Assembly: GCA_028282595.1 (NCBI GenBank)
Contig: JANQHQ010000045.1
Span: 1 to 41,039 of the forward strand
Length of the DNA stretch: 41,039 bases
Direction of reading: 5' to 3'
Source of the DNA: Chlorobium sp.
GTDB lineage: Bacteria > Bacteroidota > Chlorobiia > Chlorobiales > Chlorobiaceae
Part shown: piece after piece, positions 39,749 through 41,039 of the stretch
Numbering within the stretch: position 1 is the stretch's first letter
Layout of the letters: every line of letters begins with the position of its first letter
Notes under the pieces: model-generated
The model's input: only the letters and a program-made list of their open reading frames with translations
Told to the model about the DNA's origin: nothing
The model's database searches: none
Translations under genes and position numbers: made by a program

Positions 39749-40810
39749 ATGAAAACGCTTCGGAAAAACATAGCGTCAGGCGCGATTGCCCCGGTCTACT
39801 TCTTTCACGGGGAGGAAAGCTTTCTGAAAGAGGAGATGACCTCGCTCCTGAAACGCCACATGTTCACCGGCGGAGAGGATTCGGCCATGAACACCACCGT
39901 CCTCTACGGTCAGGACGTCACACTCGGAGAGATCGTCTCGAAGGCGTCCGGGGTCCCCATGTTCGCAAAACGCACGCTGCTCGTCGTGCGTCAGTTCGGC
40001 AAACACCGGAAACCCTCCTCGAAAGATCAGCAGAAGCAGCACCAGGAACAGTTCCTGAGATATGTCGCACATCCGGCGGAAACGACCGTCCTCGTCCTCG
40101 ACTGCGACCGGAAGGACAAAAAGGAGCTCCAGAAGTCTCCGTACAGGGAGTTGCAGACGATCCGGACGGATTTCCCCGCGATCAAAAACCCGGACATTTT
40201 CGCGGCGGAACGGGCTCACGAACAGGGATGGGAGTTTGAACCGGACGCCCTGAAAGCTTTCAGCGCCTACATGCAGCCCTCCGCCCGCGAAATTGCCAGG
40301 GAGATCGAAAAACTCGTCATGTACGCCTCTTCGAGAAGCGGCGAAAAGCGCATCACCGCTCACGACGTATACGAATGCGTCGGCATCTCGAAGCGCTACA
40401 ATGTTTTCGAACTCGAGAAGGCTCTCGCGGCAAAAAACCTGCGGCTCTGCAGCGGTATCTCACTGATGATCATGGAGCAGGAAGGCGGAAAGGAGGGACT
40501 GATGAACATCCTGCGTTACCTCTCGACCTTTTACCTGAGAATCTGGAAGCTCCACGCGCCCGGTGCCCACGAGCGGCCGGTTTCCGAGATTGCCAACATG
40601 CTGGGCATGTATGGAAAGCAGGAGTTTTTCGCCAAAAGCTACCTTCGTTACGCATCGCAGTTTTCCCGGCGGGAAACCGAAAACGCCATCCTTGCGCTTC
40701 AGCGCACCGACGCCGCCCTCAAGGGCCTCGAAGCCTACCCCGACGAGAAGTACCTCCTCCTCCGCCTCATGCAGGATCTGCTAAGTCAAAAAGCAAAAGG
40801 CAAAAAGTAA
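39749..40810 (+). CDS. holA: DNA polymerase III subunit delta
   Basis: This 353-residue clamp-loader subunit opens the beta clamp. APVYFFHGEESFLKEEM is the typical N-terminal P-loop-like start without a functional ATPase site; VPMFAKRTLLVVRQ follows. The AAA-lid helices (AREIAREIEKLVMYA) and the C-terminal helical domain with NILRYLSTFYLRIWKL and DAALKGL complete the family. The length is standard. Upstream, TATAAT at 39712-39717 could be a -10 box, but no -35 is evident. The C-terminus ends in a Lys-rich AKGKK. Confidence 0.93.
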   Translation: MKTLRKNIASGAIAPVYFFHGEESFLKEEMTSLLKRHMFTGGEDSAMNTTVLYGQDVTLGEIVSKASGVPMFAKRTLLVVRQFGKHRKPSSKDQQKQHQEQFLRYVAHPAETTVLVLDCDRKDKKELQKSPYRELQTIRTDFPAIKNPDIFAAERAHEQGWEFEPDALKAFSAYMQPSAREIAREIEKLVMYASSRSGEKRITAHDVYECVGISKRYNVFELEKALAAKNLRLCSGISLMIMEQEGGKEGLMNILRYLSTFYLRIWKLHAPGAHERPVSEIANMLGMYGKQEFFAKSYLRYASQFSRRETENAILALQRTDAALKGLEAYPDEKYLLLRLMQDLLSQKAKGKK

Positions 40811-41039
40811 AAAAACATGAGTCGTCCTGAAAAAGGTTGACAGTTTTTAAGCTGTACACACCACCTGTTACCGTAAAGAAATACATTCGATTCCGAAACC
40901 CGATCCCGACCCCGACCTCCGAAAGATACCATCGGGGTTCACCGTCGGCGTCGGTATCGCTATCGAAACCACCGCCGGTTCGAGCAGACACGAAACCTCT
41001 GTTCATCGGCAACCGCTTTCTACCAAAGCACTTGCCCAC
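40811..41039. other. Intergenic sequence to the window end, no gene seen
   Basis: The 229 bases after holA hold no supported gene. GTCGTCCTGAAAAAGGTTGA at 40821-40840, running into CAGTTTTTAA, has the look of an insertion-sequence end but no transposase is within the window. From 40895 the sequence is rich in ATCCCGACCCCGACC-type runs. Confidence 0.5.

Noticed and set aside
40821..40860. Insertion-sequence end or TTGACA promoter after holA
   Set aside because: Only one end is visible and no transposase; no -10 box lies at a proper distance from TTGACA. Left as a remark.
40767..41039. Minus-strand frame reaching the window end
   Set aside because: It overlaps the end of holA, shows no coding character, and most of it is repetitive ATCCCGACC-type sequence.
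1..41039. CRISPR arrays, tRNA or rRNA genes, complete transposases, prophage
   Set aside because: No regularly spaced direct repeats, no cloverleaf with a T-arm sequence, and no transposase, integrase or phage structural gene was recognised in any frame.

Overview
The window comes from a green sulfur bacterium (Chlorobiaceae). The deciding evidence is the chlorosome pair csmC-csmA at 36.8-35.9 kb: the CsmA precursor has the invariant N-terminus and the His25-Trp26 pair. Supporting evidence is the single-copy core set (recA, tig, ssb, holA, aroA, asd, alr, nadC, folB/folK, pyrK, lptB, rpsU) in a moderately GC-rich background. The species cannot be fixed from this sequence.

Layout. 0-1.7 kb: an AT-richer island with a hydrogenase maturation protease and a dihydroorotate-dehydrogenase-like protein, the first gene bracketed by copies of a small repeat. 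1.8-7.2 kb: a DUF4349 lipoprotein coupled to an FKBP isomerase, an outer-membrane barrel, an MscS channel, a protoporphyrinogen-oxidase-like flavoprotein and a gamma-carbonic-anhydrase-family protein. 7.3-11.2 kb: a cyanophycin-synthetase-like ATP-grasp protein whose Mur-ligase half is degenerate, overlapped by a methyltransferase and followed by an adenosine-deaminase-family enzyme. 11.3-16.9 kb: lptB, a B12-binding radical SAM protein of the BchQ/BchR/HpnP type, an HD hydrolase, a YtxH protein and an alpha/beta hydrolase. 16.9-20.7 kb (minus strand): aroA, rpsU, a zinc-ribbon protein and a cystathionine-beta-synthase-like protein that lacks the PLP lysine. 20.9-23.5 kb: alr, a ComEA-like helix-hairpin-helix protein and an unknown gene. 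23.5-27.9 kb (minus): asd, dus, recA and an extended SDR. 28-32.7 kb: an M16 peptidase, tig, nadC, folB and folK. 33-38.1 kb (minus): the chlorosome block, with csmCA between two ArsA/Get3-like ATPases that carry C-terminal HSP20-like domains, plus a PH-like/disordered protein. 38.3-40.8 kb: pyrK, ssb and holA.

Two themes stand out. First, a family of about 65-170 bp repeats occurs eight times (full, half or solo ends). They have AGGGCACCTCTAT-type terminal inverted repeats and carry interchangeable TCCCGA...TCGGGA mini-hairpins. They sit in promoters and 5' leaders, abut stop codons, and in one case supply the C-terminus of a protein. Second, two enzyme-family proteins have lost canonical catalytic elements: the CBS-like protein (Lys to Tyr) and the CphA-like protein (no P-loop in the Mur half). 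The chlorosome block looks like a dedicated assembly or targeting locus with layered transcriptional control: a 5' leader hairpin, an intercistronic terminator, an internal promoter and tandem terminators.

All calls come from reading the sequence and recalled family motifs. No database search or folding program was run.
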